NCBI RefSeq assembly: GCF_005768555.2
Contig: NZ_VCHX02000071.1
Location: 21,263 to 85,262 of the forward strand
Direction: 5' to 3'
Source of the DNA: Streptomyces sporangiiformans
GTDB lineage: Bacteria; Actinomycetota; Actinomycetes; Streptomycetales; Streptomycetaceae
DNA: 64,000 nucleotides
The notes below the pieces were generated by a model. The model was not told the DNA's origin, ran no database searches, and was given only the letters and a program-made list of their open reading frames with translations. The translations under genes and the position numbers were made by a program. Within the stretch, counting starts at the first letter, position 1. Every line of letters begins with the position of its first letter. Shown here one piece after another: positions 1 through 7,879 of this stretch.

Positions 1-1
1 G

Positions 2-622
2 ATGGGGCCCTACAGCTTCAAGGCCGACCTGCTCGACCCGACGCAGGACAACACCTGGGAACTGGACCCGGGCATCCTCCAACTGAACGGCAAGCTCTAC
101 CTTCTCGGCACCTTCTACAACGGCTCGCAGCCGATGTTCATCCGGCCGCTGTCGAACCCGTGGACCGCCAGTGGCACCCGCCGTGTGCTGTCGACCCCGA
201 CCTACAGCTGGGAGACGGTGGGCGGCGCGGTCAACGAGGGCGCCGAGGTGCTCCAGCGGAACGGCAAGACCTTCATCATCTACTCCGCGAGCCACTGCTC
301 CACGCCCGACTACAAGCTGGGGATGCTCACCTACAACGGCGGCGACCCGCTCAGCTCGTCCTCCTGGGTCAAGTCACCGAACCCGGTCTTCCAGAGGTCC
401 AACGCCAACGGTGTGTACGGCCCCGGCCACAACGGCTTCTTCAAGTCGCCCGACGGGACCGAGGACTGGATGGTCTACCACGCCAACGACTCCGCCGGCG
501 GTGGCTGTGACATGAACCGGACCACCAGAGCTCAGAAGTTCACCTGGAACGCCGACGGCACACCGAACTTCGGCACTCCGGTGGCCCTCGGTGTCCCGCT
601 GGCGGCACCGTCAGGGGAGTAG
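2..622 (+). CDS. Glycoside hydrolase family 43 protein, C-terminal part (5' end outside window)
   Basis: The frame is open from the window edge, so the true start lies upstream and only the last ~206 residues are visible. Blocks typical of GH43 five-bladed propellers are present: DPGILQLNGKLYLLGT, then NEGAEVL, where the Glu fits the general acid of the family, then PDYKLGMLTY and GPGHNGFF near the end. The protein closes with TRAQKFTWNADGTPNFG, a usual end for arabinanase or arabinofuranosidase-like GH43 enzymes. It probably hydrolyses arabinose- or xylose-containing plant polysaccharides outside the cell; the signal peptide would lie upstream. The exact substrate cannot be fixed from this part. 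It is convergent with the sugar dehydrogenase at 736-1863. Confidence 0.85.
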   Translation: MGPYSFKADLLDPTQDNTWELDPGILQLNGKLYLLGTFYNGSQPMFIRPLSNPWTASGTRRVLSTPTYSWETVGGAVNEGAEVLQRNGKTFIIYSASHCSTPDYKLGMLTYNGGDPLSSSSWVKSPNPVFQRSNANGVYGPGHNGFFKSPDGTEDWMVYHANDSAGGGCDMNRTTRAQKFTWNADGTPNFGTPVALGVPLAAPSGE

Positions 623-629
623 CCGACCG

Positions 630-740
630 CTCGACCGCAAGAGCGCTGTTGCGGCCGGAGTCGCCTTCGCGGTGGCCGCTGTTCCGACGGCCGCCGCGTC
701 GGCGCCGACACCGCTCCGCGACGAGGACGCGGCTGCTACC
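630..740 (+). pseudogene. Possible relic of a signal peptide region
   Basis: Between two convergent genes the + frame reads LDRKSAVAAGVAFAVAAVP followed by TAAASA. This has a basic start, a hydrophobic core and an Ala-rich cleavage-like end, as in a secreted actinobacterial protein. There is no start codon with a ribosome binding site, and after about 37 residues the frame runs into antisense of the sugar dehydrogenase. It could be the orphaned 5' end of a lost secreted-protein gene. GC-rich non-coding DNA can mimic Ala/Val-rich peptides, so the call is weak. Confidence 0.25.
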
Positions 741-1863
741 CCAGATCCACCTGGAACACCTTGTCCGCGCCGTCCGGCTCGCCTCCGTTGTTGTCGGCGT
801 TGGTGGTGGACAGCCACAGGGCGTTCTTGCCGGGGACCTTCTCCACTGTCCGCAGTCGGCCGTACTGACTGGTGTAGTGCGCCACAGGGGTACCCGCGCT
901 GGTGCCGCTGACCGGGATCCGCCACAGCCGCTCGCCGCGCAGTGCCGCCAGGTAGAGGGCGCCGTCCGCGTACGCGACCGCGCTCGGGGAGGCCTCACTG
1001 ACGGTCCACTGCCGTTTGGGGTTGGTCATGCCGGAGCTGGAACAGGTGCCCTCGCAGATCGGCCAGCCGTAGTTCTTTCCGGACTCGATCAGATTGAGCT
1101 CGTCGTACTTGCTGTTGCCGAACTCGGCTTCCCACAGCCTGCCTTGCGCATCCCAGGTGAGGCCCTGGGGGTTGCGGTGGCCGAGGGAGAAGACGAGCGT
1201 GCCGAACGGGTTGCCGGGTGCGGGCTTGCCGTCCGCCGTCATCCGCAGGATCTTGCCGTTGAGGGAGTTCTTGTCCTGTGCGCGATCGCCGTTCTGGGCG
1301 TCGCCCGTGGTGGCGTAGAGGTAGCCGTCGGGGCCGAACTTGATGCGTCCGCCGTTGTGGTACTTGTTCTTGGCTATACCAGTCACGAGTACCTTGTAGC
1401 CGCTGAGCGAGGAGCCGTCGTACGTCATGCGAACGATGCGGTTGTCACTGGCCGCAGAGTGCATGAGATAGACGTAGTGGTCGGTTCTCCAGTTCGGCGA
1501 GACCGCGACGCCGAGGAGGCCGCCCTCGCCATTGGTGGTCACGACATTGGGCACCGTACCGACCTGGGTTCTGGTGCCGGACTGGGTGAGCTTGAAGAGC
1601 TTGAACGAGTCCCGTTCGGTGAGGAGTGCCGACCCGTCGGGCAGCCAGCTCAGGCCCCAGGGAACGGTCCAGCCGGACGAGACCGTCCGGATGCCCGTGG
1701 GGACGGAGTCGATGCCGCTGTCGGTTCCTGAGACGCTCCGGGCCGTGGCGTTTCCGGTCCCGGCAGCCGCGCCGAGCAGACCGGCGGCCAGCGCGACCGC
1801 GGTTGCCGCCGCTGTCAGGGCAGGGGGCACGCGTCTTGCGGTGATGCGGGGGTGGCTTGCCAT
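736..1863 (-). CDS. Secreted PQQ-dependent sugar dehydrogenase (GSDH family)
   Basis: 375 residues. An export signal with RR near the start (residues ~1-40, Ala-rich core) precedes a six-bladed propeller of the soluble glucose/sorbosone dehydrogenase family. Family blocks seen: GWTVPWGLSWLPDGSALLTE, GEGGLLGVAVSP, HNGGRIKFGPDGYLYATTGD, and LVFSLGHRNPQGLTW. The family oxidises aldose sugars outside the membrane using pyrroloquinoline quinone (PQQ) and Ca2+. The adjacent, divergent pqqA-E operon makes the cofactor, which supports a functional holoenzyme. ATG at 1863 is the only sensible start. The natural substrate is unknown; the GH43 gene next door suggests a plant-derived sugar. Confidence 0.87.
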   Translation of the reverse strand: MASHPRITARRVPPALTAAATAVALAAGLLGAAAGTGNATARSVSGTDSGIDSVPTGIRTVSSGWTVPWGLSWLPDGSALLTERDSFKLFKLTQSGTRTQVGTVPNVVTTNGEGGLLGVAVSPNWRTDHYVYLMHSAASDNRIVRMTYDGSSLSGYKVLVTGIAKNKYHNGGRIKFGPDGYLYATTGDAQNGDRAQDKNSLNGKILRMTADGKPAPGNPFGTLVFSLGHRNPQGLTWDAQGRLWEAEFGNSKYDELNLIESGKNYGWPICEGTCSSSGMTNPKRQWTVSEASPSAVAYADGALYLAALRGERLWRIPVSGTSAGTPVAHYTSQYGRLRTVEKVPGKNALWLSTTNADNNGGEPDGADKVFQVDLG

Positions 1864-2199
1864 GGAACTGCTCCTCGAGTGGGGGATCAGGAGTCCTCGA
1901 CGGTAGGTGACGAGACGTCAGCTCACCGAGAAGGTAGGAGGTGTGCGACGGGCGGTCAAGAACAGATAGAGCCAAAGGTCCGTACCACCCCGGCGACATC
2001 AGAGATCATCACCCCTCTCGCCAGGCCCTATATCGACACATCCGCCGACGGATGACTTTGAGGCGTCATCTCCCACCGGGAGAGATCGGAGCACTTTCTT
2101 GCTGCCCCATTGACCCGGAAGGCTTGGCTCGCGATTCTGCAACAGAGCACAAGTCGAACAGGAGACCACCTGTCCCCCACTAGAAAGGCAGGTCTGTTC
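1864..2199. promoter_or_regulatory. Divergent intergenic region, sugar dehydrogenase / pqqA
   Basis: 336 bases between the sugar dehydrogenase start and pqqA. It should hold both promoters. A short GGTGA/TCACC inverted repeat (about 1906-1927) sits near the dehydrogenase side. A purine-rich stretch AGAAAGGCAGG precedes pqqA and can serve as its ribosome binding site. I see no reliable -10/-35 pair, riboswitch or hidden gene here. Confidence 0.4.
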
Positions 2200-2337
2200 A
2201 TGACCGAATCCGTGCAGCAGGCGGTGGAATTCCAGGCACAGCCCGGCAGCGAGGAGACATCGGGCTGGCAGACACCCGACTACGTGGTCGTCGAGACCGC
2301 GCTCGAAGTCACCGCCTACTCCCTGAACAACCGTTAG
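2200..2337 (+). CDS. pqqA: PQQ precursor peptide PqqA
   Basis: 45-residue peptide starting at ATG 2200. It is the ribosomal precursor of PQQ: PqqE cross-links a Glu and a Tyr side chain, and later steps excise the product. The C-terminal part ALEVTAYSLNNR has the conserved E-x3-Y spacing (Glu36, Tyr40). The 35-residue leader is longer than in classic Methylobacterium or Klebsiella PqqA (about 23-29 residues in total). An upstream in-frame start at 2110 gives 75 residues, but the purine-rich stretch near 2182-2190 favours 2200. It heads the pqqABCDE operon, and pqqB begins 9 bases after its stop. Confidence 0.9.
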   Translation: MTESVQQAVEFQAQPGSEETSGWQTPDYVVVETALEVTAYSLNNR

Positions 2338-2346
2338 CCCGCCGCT

Positions 2347-3255
2347 GTGCTGCTGCAGGTGCTGGGCACCGCGGCGGGCGGTGGCATTCCCCAGTGGAAC
2401 TGCGCGTGCCCTGGGTGCTCCGGGGCACGCGCCCACCCGCACTGGCGCCGCCGCCACGCCTCACTCGCCGTACAGGCGTCCGAGGACCGCTGGTATCTCG
2501 TCAACGCCACCCCGGACATCGGGGACCAGATCGAGAACTGCCCGGCACTGCACCCCCGCCCCGGATCGCGGCGGACCCCGCTCTCCGGGCTGATCCTGAC
2601 CGACGCGGAACTCGACCACACCCTCGGCATCGCCCGGCTGCGCGAAGCCGGTGCCGGCGGCCTGGAGTTGCTTGCCACCAGTGCCGTACGCGAGGCACTG
2701 CTCACCCGACTGCGGCTGCAGGCCGTCATCGGCCCGTACACCCCGCTCAACTGGCGGGAACTGCCCCGCGAGCGGCCCGAGCCGCTCGAGTCGGACTCCG
2801 CTGTCGCGATCAGCGCGATTCCGGTCTCCGGCAAACGCCCGCGATACGCGACGGACTCACCCGGCCCCGGCGAGGATCCCTGGGTCGTGGCCCTGCGTCT
2901 GACGGATCGCGCCACCGGGGCGACCGCGGTCTACGCCCCGGCGCTGGCAGCCTGGCCTGACGCCCTGCAGTCCGCCGTCACCGAGGCCGACTGCGTGATC
3001 GTCGACGGTACGTTCTGGGACGACGAGGAACCTCGGCGTACGGGCATCTCCACTCGCACCGCGACCGGTATGGGGCATCTCCCGATCGACGGGCCGGGCG
3101 GCACCGCGGAGCGCCTGGCGCCGTTGCGCGCCCGCTGTCTCTACACCCATCTGAACAACACCAATCCCCTCGTCGACCCCGGCGCGCCGCAGCACAAGCG
3201 GCTGGCCGACCGGGGCATCGAGGTGGCCGGCGACGGAATGGTGATCAATCTGTGA
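2347..3255 (+). CDS. pqqB: PQQ biosynthesis protein PqqB (metallo-beta-lactamase fold)
   Basis: 302 residues from GTG 2347. The metallo-beta-lactamase fold protein PqqB is thought to hydroxylate the Glu-Tyr-derived intermediate before PqqC acts. Diagnostic blocks are QVLGTAAGGGIPQWNCACPGC near the start, ILTDAELDHTLGI, TGMGHLPIDGPGG and YTHLNNTNPLVDP near the end. Length matches the family (~300). Its stop overlaps the pqqC start in a GTGA arrangement, so the two are probably translationally coupled. Confidence 0.95.
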   Translation: MLLQVLGTAAGGGIPQWNCACPGCSGARAHPHWRRRHASLAVQASEDRWYLVNATPDIGDQIENCPALHPRPGSRRTPLSGLILTDAELDHTLGIARLREAGAGGLELLATSAVREALLTRLRLQAVIGPYTPLNWRELPRERPEPLESDSAVAISAIPVSGKRPRYATDSPGPGEDPWVVALRLTDRATGATAVYAPALAAWPDALQSAVTEADCVIVDGTFWDDEEPRRTGISTRTATGMGHLPIDGPGGTAERLAPLRARCLYTHLNNTNPLVDPGAPQHKRLADRGIEVAGDGMVINL

Positions 3256-3962
3256 GCACCAGCACCAGCACCAGCAGGGCAACGGCGTTCGAGGACCGGC
3301 TGAGGACCGTGGCCCGGGAGCGTTACCACGACCGCCACCCCTTCAACGTGCGTATGCACCAAGGCGAGTTGACCCCCGACGAGCTGCGCCGCTGGATCCT
3401 CAACCGCTTTCACTACCAGCGGCACATCCCCGTCAAGGACGCCCTTGTGCTCGCCAAACTGGACGGCCCGCAGCTCCGCCGCATGTGGCTGCGGCGGATC
3501 GAGGAGCACGACGGCCGGGCCGAGGGAGAGGGCGGTATCGAGCGGTGGCTGAGACTGGGCGAGGCCGCAGGACTCGACCGTGCCCGGCTGCTGTCCGGTG
3601 CGGAAGTGCTGCCCGGCGTACGGCTGGCGGTGGACGGATACGTCAACTTCTGTCGGCTCCGCTCCCCGCTGGAAGCCGTCGCGGCGTCCCTCACCGAGCT
3701 GTCCGCCCCGGGCATCATGCGCACGCGCATCGCCGCGTTCGAACGCCACTACCGGTGGATCGACGCCGACGGGCTCGCGTACTTCCGCTCCCGCGAGACC
3801 CAGGGCCGCCAGGACAGCGGGGAGGCCCTCGGCCTCGTACTGGACTGGGCGCGCACCGAGGCCGACCAGGAGCGCGCTGTGGCAGCCCTCGCCTTCAAGT
3901 GCGACGTGCTGTGGTCACTGCTCGACGCGATCGATTACGCCGACGGAAAGGAACGGCCGTGA
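3252..3962 (+). CDS. pqqC: Pyrroloquinoline-quinone synthase PqqC
   Basis: 236 residues from GTG 3252. PqqC is a cofactor-free oxidase that catalyses ring closure and the final eight-electron oxidation to PQQ. The haem-oxygenase-like helical family is recognisable from YHDRHPFNVRMHQGELT, the block NRFHYQRHIPVKDALVLAKL and the C-terminal FKCDVLWSLLDAIDYA. Size is typical (~240). It overlaps pqqB upstream and pqqD downstream by four bases each. Confidence 0.96.
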   Translation: MSTSTSTSRATAFEDRLRTVARERYHDRHPFNVRMHQGELTPDELRRWILNRFHYQRHIPVKDALVLAKLDGPQLRRMWLRRIEEHDGRAEGEGGIERWLRLGEAAGLDRARLLSGAEVLPGVRLAVDGYVNFCRLRSPLEAVAASLTELSAPGIMRTRIAAFERHYRWIDADGLAYFRSRETQGRQDSGEALGLVLDWARTEADQERAVAALAFKCDVLWSLLDAIDYADGKERP

Positions 3963-4216
3963 CCGGATGGCGGCCGGCCCTGGCACGCTCGGTCGTGCTC
4001 CGGCACGACCGGGTACGCCGGGCAGACCTGCTGGTCCTGCCGGAACGGGTGGTGATCCTCGGCGGCCGGGCGGCTGATGTCCTCAGGTTGTGCGACGGCC
4101 GGCGGCAGGTCGGCGACATCGTCGACGAGCTGGCGGCCCGGTTTCCCGGCGCCCCCGTGGCGGCCGAGGTGCCCCGGTTCCTCGACCGCGTACGCGAGGA
4201 GGGCTGGCTGCGATGA
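3959..4216 (+). CDS. pqqD: PqqA-binding chaperone PqqD
   Basis: 85 residues from GTG 3959, overlapping the pqqC stop. PqqD binds the PqqA peptide and presents it to the radical SAM enzyme PqqE; the same fold is the RiPP recognition element of many peptide pathways. Typical blocks are VLPERVVILGGRAADVLRLC and a DGRRQVGDIVDELAARF helix. The longer open frame upstream (from 3485) is antisense-like noise over pqqC. It overlaps the ATG of pqqE, so PqqD and PqqE are separate here, not fused. Confidence 0.92.
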   Translation: MTGWRPALARSVVLRHDRVRRADLLVLPERVVILGGRAADVLRLCDGRRQVGDIVDELAARFPGAPVAAEVPRFLDRVREEGWLR

Positions 4217-5334
4217 CGAGCCCACCGCCGCCCTGGGCCCTGCTGGCCGAACTCACCCACAGCTGCCCGCTGCACTGTCCCTACTGCTCCAACCCGCTCG
4301 AACTCGTGCGCCGTTCCCGCGAACTCTCCGCCGAAAAGTGGGCAGACGTTCTGCGGCAGGCCGCGGAACTCGGCGTGATCCACACTCATCTCTCCGGTGG
4401 CGAGCCACTGCTTCGCCCCGATCTGGCGGCCATCGTCGCCGCGGCCGAGTCGGCCGGGATCTACACCCAGCTGGTCACGAGCGGAGTCGGGCTGAGCGCA
4501 CCGAGAATGTCCGCGCTGGCGTCCGCCGGGCTGCGCAGCGTCCAGTTGTCGGTGCAGCACGCGGGTCCGGCCGCCTCCGACCGGATCGCGGGGTACCGGT
4601 CCTTCGCGGCCAAGGAGCAGGCTGCCGCTGTCGTACGTGACGCGGAGCTGCCGCTGGGCCTCAACGTCGTCCTGCACCGTGACAACCTCGACGCCGTCGA
4701 CGCCATCGTGGACCTCGGCGTGGCCTGGGGCGCCGAGCGGATCGAACTGGCCAACGTCCAGTTCTACGGGTGGGCCCTGCACAACCGCACCGCGCTGCTG
4801 CCCACCCGCGACCAGCTTTCCCGCGCCCGGGAGACGGTCGAGAGCCGACGGCAGCAACTGGCGGGCACCACCGAACTGGTGTGGGTGGTACCGGACTACT
4901 TCGACGGGGTGGCGAAGCCGTGCATGGGAGGCTGGGGAGCGGTCTCCCTGACGGTCGCCCCGGACGGCGGTGTCCTGCCGTGCCCCGCGGCGGGGGCCCT
5001 GCCGGACTTGGAGGTACCGAACGTGCGCGACAGATCCCTGGAGTGGATCTGGAACAGTTCCCCGGCCTTCAACCTCTACCGCGGCACCGAGTGGATGAGC
5101 GGACCGTGCGGTGGCTGCCCCCGCCGGGAGACGGACTTCGGAGGCTGCCGCTGTCAGGCGCACGCGCTCACCGGCGATGCCGCCCGCACCGACCCCGCGT
5201 GCGCGCTCTCCCCCGACCACGCCCTCGTACGCGCACTGGCGGAGGCACCGCCTGACGACCTCCCGCCCGACGACGCCCGGCGCTACGTCTACCGCGGCCC
5301 TCGTCCGGCACGGCGCGAAAGATCCAGGGGGTGA
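4213..5334 (+). CDS. pqqE: PqqA peptide cyclase PqqE (radical SAM-SPASM)
   Basis: 373 residues from ATG 4213, overlapping pqqD (ATGA). PqqE forms the C-C bond between the Glu and Tyr of PqqA using S-adenosylmethionine. The radical SAM cluster motif is Cys18-x3-Cys22-x2-Cys25. The C-terminal SPASM region keeps its auxiliary cluster cysteines, including PCGGCPRRETDFGGCRCQA and TDPACALSPDH, as in characterised PqqE. The start at 4213 is preferred over the upstream 4090 codon because the extra segment overlaps pqqD and is Arg-rich noise. It is the last gene of the operon and convergent with the flavin reductase. Confidence 0.95.
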   Translation: MTSPPPPWALLAELTHSCPLHCPYCSNPLELVRRSRELSAEKWADVLRQAAELGVIHTHLSGGEPLLRPDLAAIVAAAESAGIYTQLVTSGVGLSAPRMSALASAGLRSVQLSVQHAGPAASDRIAGYRSFAAKEQAAAVVRDAELPLGLNVVLHRDNLDAVDAIVDLGVAWGAERIELANVQFYGWALHNRTALLPTRDQLSRARETVESRRQQLAGTTELVWVVPDYFDGVAKPCMGGWGAVSLTVAPDGGVLPCPAAGALPDLEVPNVRDRSLEWIWNSSPAFNLYRGTEWMSGPCGGCPRRETDFGGCRCQAHALTGDAARTDPACALSPDHALVRALAEAPPDDLPPDDARRYVYRGPRPARRERSRG

Positions 5335-5389
5335 ACCGGGACGGCACACACGGCGAGAACCCAGGAGGACGGCTTCGTGCCCTCGGCAC

Positions 5390-5905
5390 TCAGGGCGCGT
5401 GAGGGCCTGCCGACAGTTCTGCCAGCGGCTGGAAGGCGCGTCGGAAATAGAGCAGGGGCTGGTCGTCCAGGAGAGTGACGTCGTGGACGCGGGCGACCAG
5501 GATGCTGTGGTCGCCACCGTCATGGCGTGCGTGGGCCGAGCAGGCCAGGGTGACCGGCGCGTCCGGCAGGACCGGGACGCCCCGTTCGTCGGGGACGAAC
5601 TCGTTTCCGGTGAACTTGTCGGCGCCGCTGGTGGCGAACCGTGTCACCAGTGCGAGGTGGCGTGGGGCGACGATCTGGATCGTCCAGTCGTCGCTCTGCC
5701 GGAAGGCCGGGTGGCACCGGGCGGTCTTGGCGAGGCAGACCAGGACGAGTGGCGGGTCGAGCGACAGCGAGCAGAACGAACTGGCGGTGAAGCCCCACGG
5801 CCGGCCCGACCGGTCCGCGGTGGTCATGATCGTGACGCCGGAGGGAAAGGCCGCCATGGCGTCGCGGAACAGGGCGGAAAGGTCGCAGTGCGTGGACTCG
5901 GTCAT
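5390..5905 (-). CDS. Flavin reductase-like domain protein
   Basis: 171 residues from ATG 5905 with AAGGGG upstream. The family (HpaC-like) reduces free FMN or FAD with NAD(P)H and feeds two-component monooxygenases or other flavin users. Seen: FPSGVTIMTTADRSGRPWGF, TASSFCSLSLDPPLVLVC and a late FRRAFQPL segment. No monooxygenase lies beside it; the nearest possible partner is the nitroreductase-like gene at 6098, transcribed divergently from the same intergenic region. It may therefore supply flavin to the nitroreductase-type enzymes of this island, which is inference. Confidence 0.87.
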   Translation of the reverse strand: MTESTHCDLSALFRDAMAAFPSGVTIMTTADRSGRPWGFTASSFCSLSLDPPLVLVCLAKTARCHPAFRQSDDWTIQIVAPRHLALVTRFATSGADKFTGNEFVPDERGVPVLPDAPVTLACSAHARHDGGDHSILVARVHDVTLLDDQPLLYFRRAFQPLAELSAGPHAP

Positions 5906-6097
5906 GTCGCCGCCCCTTCCAGTCGTGGCCCTGGGGCACAGCGTGCGCCGGGGCCCTCATGCCTGACCCAACGCCGTCTCAACTGCCCGTCAACGCGCGG
6001 TGTTGAGCGAGCGTTGTGGACGGCGTTACCTCCCACCGAGGGAGCGGGTCCAGCCTGGGCCGCATCGGTTCACGAGCACCCCGGAGGAGGCGGTCCG
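5906..6097. promoter_or_regulatory. Divergent promoter region with CTCAAC/GTTGAG inverted repeat
   Basis: Between the flavin reductase and the 465-residue protein. CTCAAC at 5978-5983 and GTTGAG at 6002-6007 form an inverted repeat with an 18-base spacer. Further copies of the TCTCAA/TTGAGA half-site occur at 9061-9067 and 16295-16312 in the other regulatory gaps of the island. A GGAGGA Shine-Dalgarno at about 6083-6088 serves the gene at 6098. Binding of the AcoR-type regulator or the OmpR-type regulator is a guess. Confidence 0.4.
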
Positions 6098-7495
6098 ATG
6101 TCGGCGATCACGTACGACGTCAAGACCAACGGCAAGGTCCAGCCGACCGACAAGGAACAGGCGGACATTGCGCGCGCGTTCGAGAACACGCCGCCGGTGT
6201 TCCAGTTGCTGTCCCAGCTGAGGACGCGCCGGTTCGGTCGCGGCTTCACCTACGAGACGGGCGAGGAGGAGATCCACCCGGCCACCGGGCTCCCTCAACT
6301 CCTGCCCGAAGGCGAGTTCAAGTACAAGTCCACGGTCGACCCGACACCGCTGACGGAGGTCCAGGAGGCCCTGGTCCTGTGGGCGGCCGGCGGCCCGAAC
6401 GGCCAGATCGTCATGGACCTCCCGTGCGGGGTCGACATGGCGACGTTCCTGTGCGTCGCCGGCCGGACGATCCCCGGCCCCTGCAACGACTCGCAGGTGC
6501 ACTTCTTCCTGGTCAACGACCGCGGCACGTTCTTCTGGAAGCCCACCCGCAAGCGCGAGAAGCCGGTCGAGATCGAGGGACCGGACGACTACTACAAGAT
6601 CCTTCAGTGGTATCGAGACGGGCTCGTCCAGCTCTCCGACCGGCGCATCGACCTGTCGTGGGGTGTGCCGAACCGGCTGATGGGCGCCTGGCAGTGGAAC
6701 TTCAACAAGCCGGGGACCTCGATCATCATCCCGGTCGGCGAGATCGCGCTCGAGCAGATCAACCTGCTGCTCACCTTCTACGAGTGGGCCGGCTGGTACA
6801 TCGTCGACGACGACGGCGAACCCAACGTCGGCGCGGACTTCCTGCGTGAGCACCCCAAACTCACCCTCCCCTACCCGCACAAGAAGTTCGAGGAGCTGTG
6901 CCTGCAGGCCAGCGACTACGTGGTGGGACACGCGATCGGCAACGCCAAGCTGGCCGCCGAGGCGCTCGGCCTCGGCTACTGGAACTTCTGCGGCTTCGCC
7001 GAGGACCTCGTGCTCGGCAGCCTCCCCGAGATCGCGAACGGGCTGGGCTTCAAGTACAACGAGGTCAATGGCCAGCGGTACTCGATCGGCCGCGAAGACG
7101 TGTTCGAGAGCTGGGGCTACCCCGCGCCGTGGTGGGACAGCATCGACGAACTCGTCGACTCGGTGGTCGACTACCGCTACGGAAAGAAGGGCGACTTCTT
7201 CGGCAAGGGCGGGCCCTCGGGCTCCGACCTCGACGAACTGCCCTTCAAGCGGGAGCAGTTGGAGAGCTTCCGGGGCAACCCCCGGCTGCGCTACGAGGAC
7301 TGGACCATCGAGGCGGTCAAGCGCGATGTCCGGCACAACGTCGAGAAGTACGGGCGCTACCCGGTCAACTTCAGCCCGATGCAGTGCAACTTCATGATCC
7401 AGCTGCACAACGTGGACTCGGCGTACTACGACAAGTTCTACGTCCCGGGCTACATCACCGACCGTATCCGCAACCAGGACGCCACCTGGCACTGA
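6098..7495 (+). CDS. Large SagB/nitroreductase-like flavoprotein of unknown function
   Basis: 465 residues from ATG 6098, set by GGAGG 8-12 bases upstream. I do not recognise a named family, but the layout resembles nitroreductase/SagB-type FMN proteins. There is an Arg-rich start LRTRRFGRGFTYE, then LTEVQEALVLWAAGGPNGQI like the helix and FMN-binding loop, then AGRTIPGPCNDSQVHFFLVN, and late a long helix ending LAAEALGLGYWNFCGFAEDL followed by SLPEIANGLGF. The second half (~330-465) is extra sequence rich in Tyr, Trp and Asp. Six Cys are present but no clear metal motif. It forms a likely operon with the MoaD-like gene 38 bases downstream. It could be a diverged paralogue of the nitroreductase at 13768-14610. 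Confidence 0.6.
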   Translation: MSAITYDVKTNGKVQPTDKEQADIARAFENTPPVFQLLSQLRTRRFGRGFTYETGEEEIHPATGLPQLLPEGEFKYKSTVDPTPLTEVQEALVLWAAGGPNGQIVMDLPCGVDMATFLCVAGRTIPGPCNDSQVHFFLVNDRGTFFWKPTRKREKPVEIEGPDDYYKILQWYRDGLVQLSDRRIDLSWGVPNRLMGAWQWNFNKPGTSIIIPVGEIALEQINLLLTFYEWAGWYIVDDDGEPNVGADFLREHPKLTLPYPHKKFEELCLQASDYVVGHAIGNAKLAAEALGLGYWNFCGFAEDLVLGSLPEIANGLGFKYNEVNGQRYSIGREDVFESWGYPAPWWDSIDELVDSVVDYRYGKKGDFFGKGGPSGSDLDELPFKREQLESFRGNPRLRYEDWTIEAVKRDVRHNVEKYGRYPVNFSPMQCNFMIQLHNVDSAYYDKFYVPGYITDRIRNQDATWH

Positions 7496-7533
7496 GTGCG
7501 GCCATCCAGGACGCGACCATCCAGGGAGTGAAG

Positions 7534-7842
7534 ATGACGGTCAAGGTACAGGTACCGCACGGCATGGCCTGGTGCACCGGGGGGCGGCGGGTCGTCGACG
7601 GTGAGGGCGCGACCGTGGGCGAGCTGTGGGAGGGGCTGGCCGACAGCCATCCCGAACTGATGTGGCGACTGTCCGGCGAGGCCGGTGAACCGGGCCGCTG
7701 GATCAGAATCGCCCTCGACGGTCAGAAAGTCCCGCAGGAGAACGTGAAGCAGGCCCCTCTGGAGGGAGTGACGATCGTCGCCATCACGGTGATGGAAGCA
7801 GCCCCCGCGGCCGCGCCCATGGGGAGCAAGAACCCCTTCTGA
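7534..7842 (+). CDS. MoaD/ThiS-like beta-grasp protein lacking C-terminal GlyGly
   Basis: 102 residues from ATG 7534 with GGGAG upstream. The pattern fits a ubiquitin-like beta-grasp protein: two initial strands, EGATVGELWEGLADSHPEL as the helix, then WIRIALDGQKV and the strand VTIVAITVMEA. MoaD, ThiS and relatives end in GlyGly, which is activated by an E1-like enzyme to carry sulfur. Here the chain instead continues through an Ala/Pro-rich tail to GSKNPF, and there is no MoeB/ThiF-like gene in the window. It may act as a structural partner or effector of the 465-residue protein rather than as a sulfur carrier. Confidence 0.65.
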   Translation: MTVKVQVPHGMAWCTGGRRVVDGEGATVGELWEGLADSHPELMWRLSGEAGEPGRWIRIALDGQKVPQENVKQAPLEGVTIVAITVMEAAPAAAPMGSKNPF

Positions 7843-7879
7843 CTCGCCTTTCGACTCATCGGCCGGCACATCGCGTCCC

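Noticed and set aside
6026..7492. 488-residue open frame antisense to the nitroreductase-like gene
   Set aside because: It is a mirror frame of a GC-rich gene: no ribosome binding site, Val/Asp/Leu-rich composition with no family motifs, and the plus strand has clear nitroreductase landmarks.
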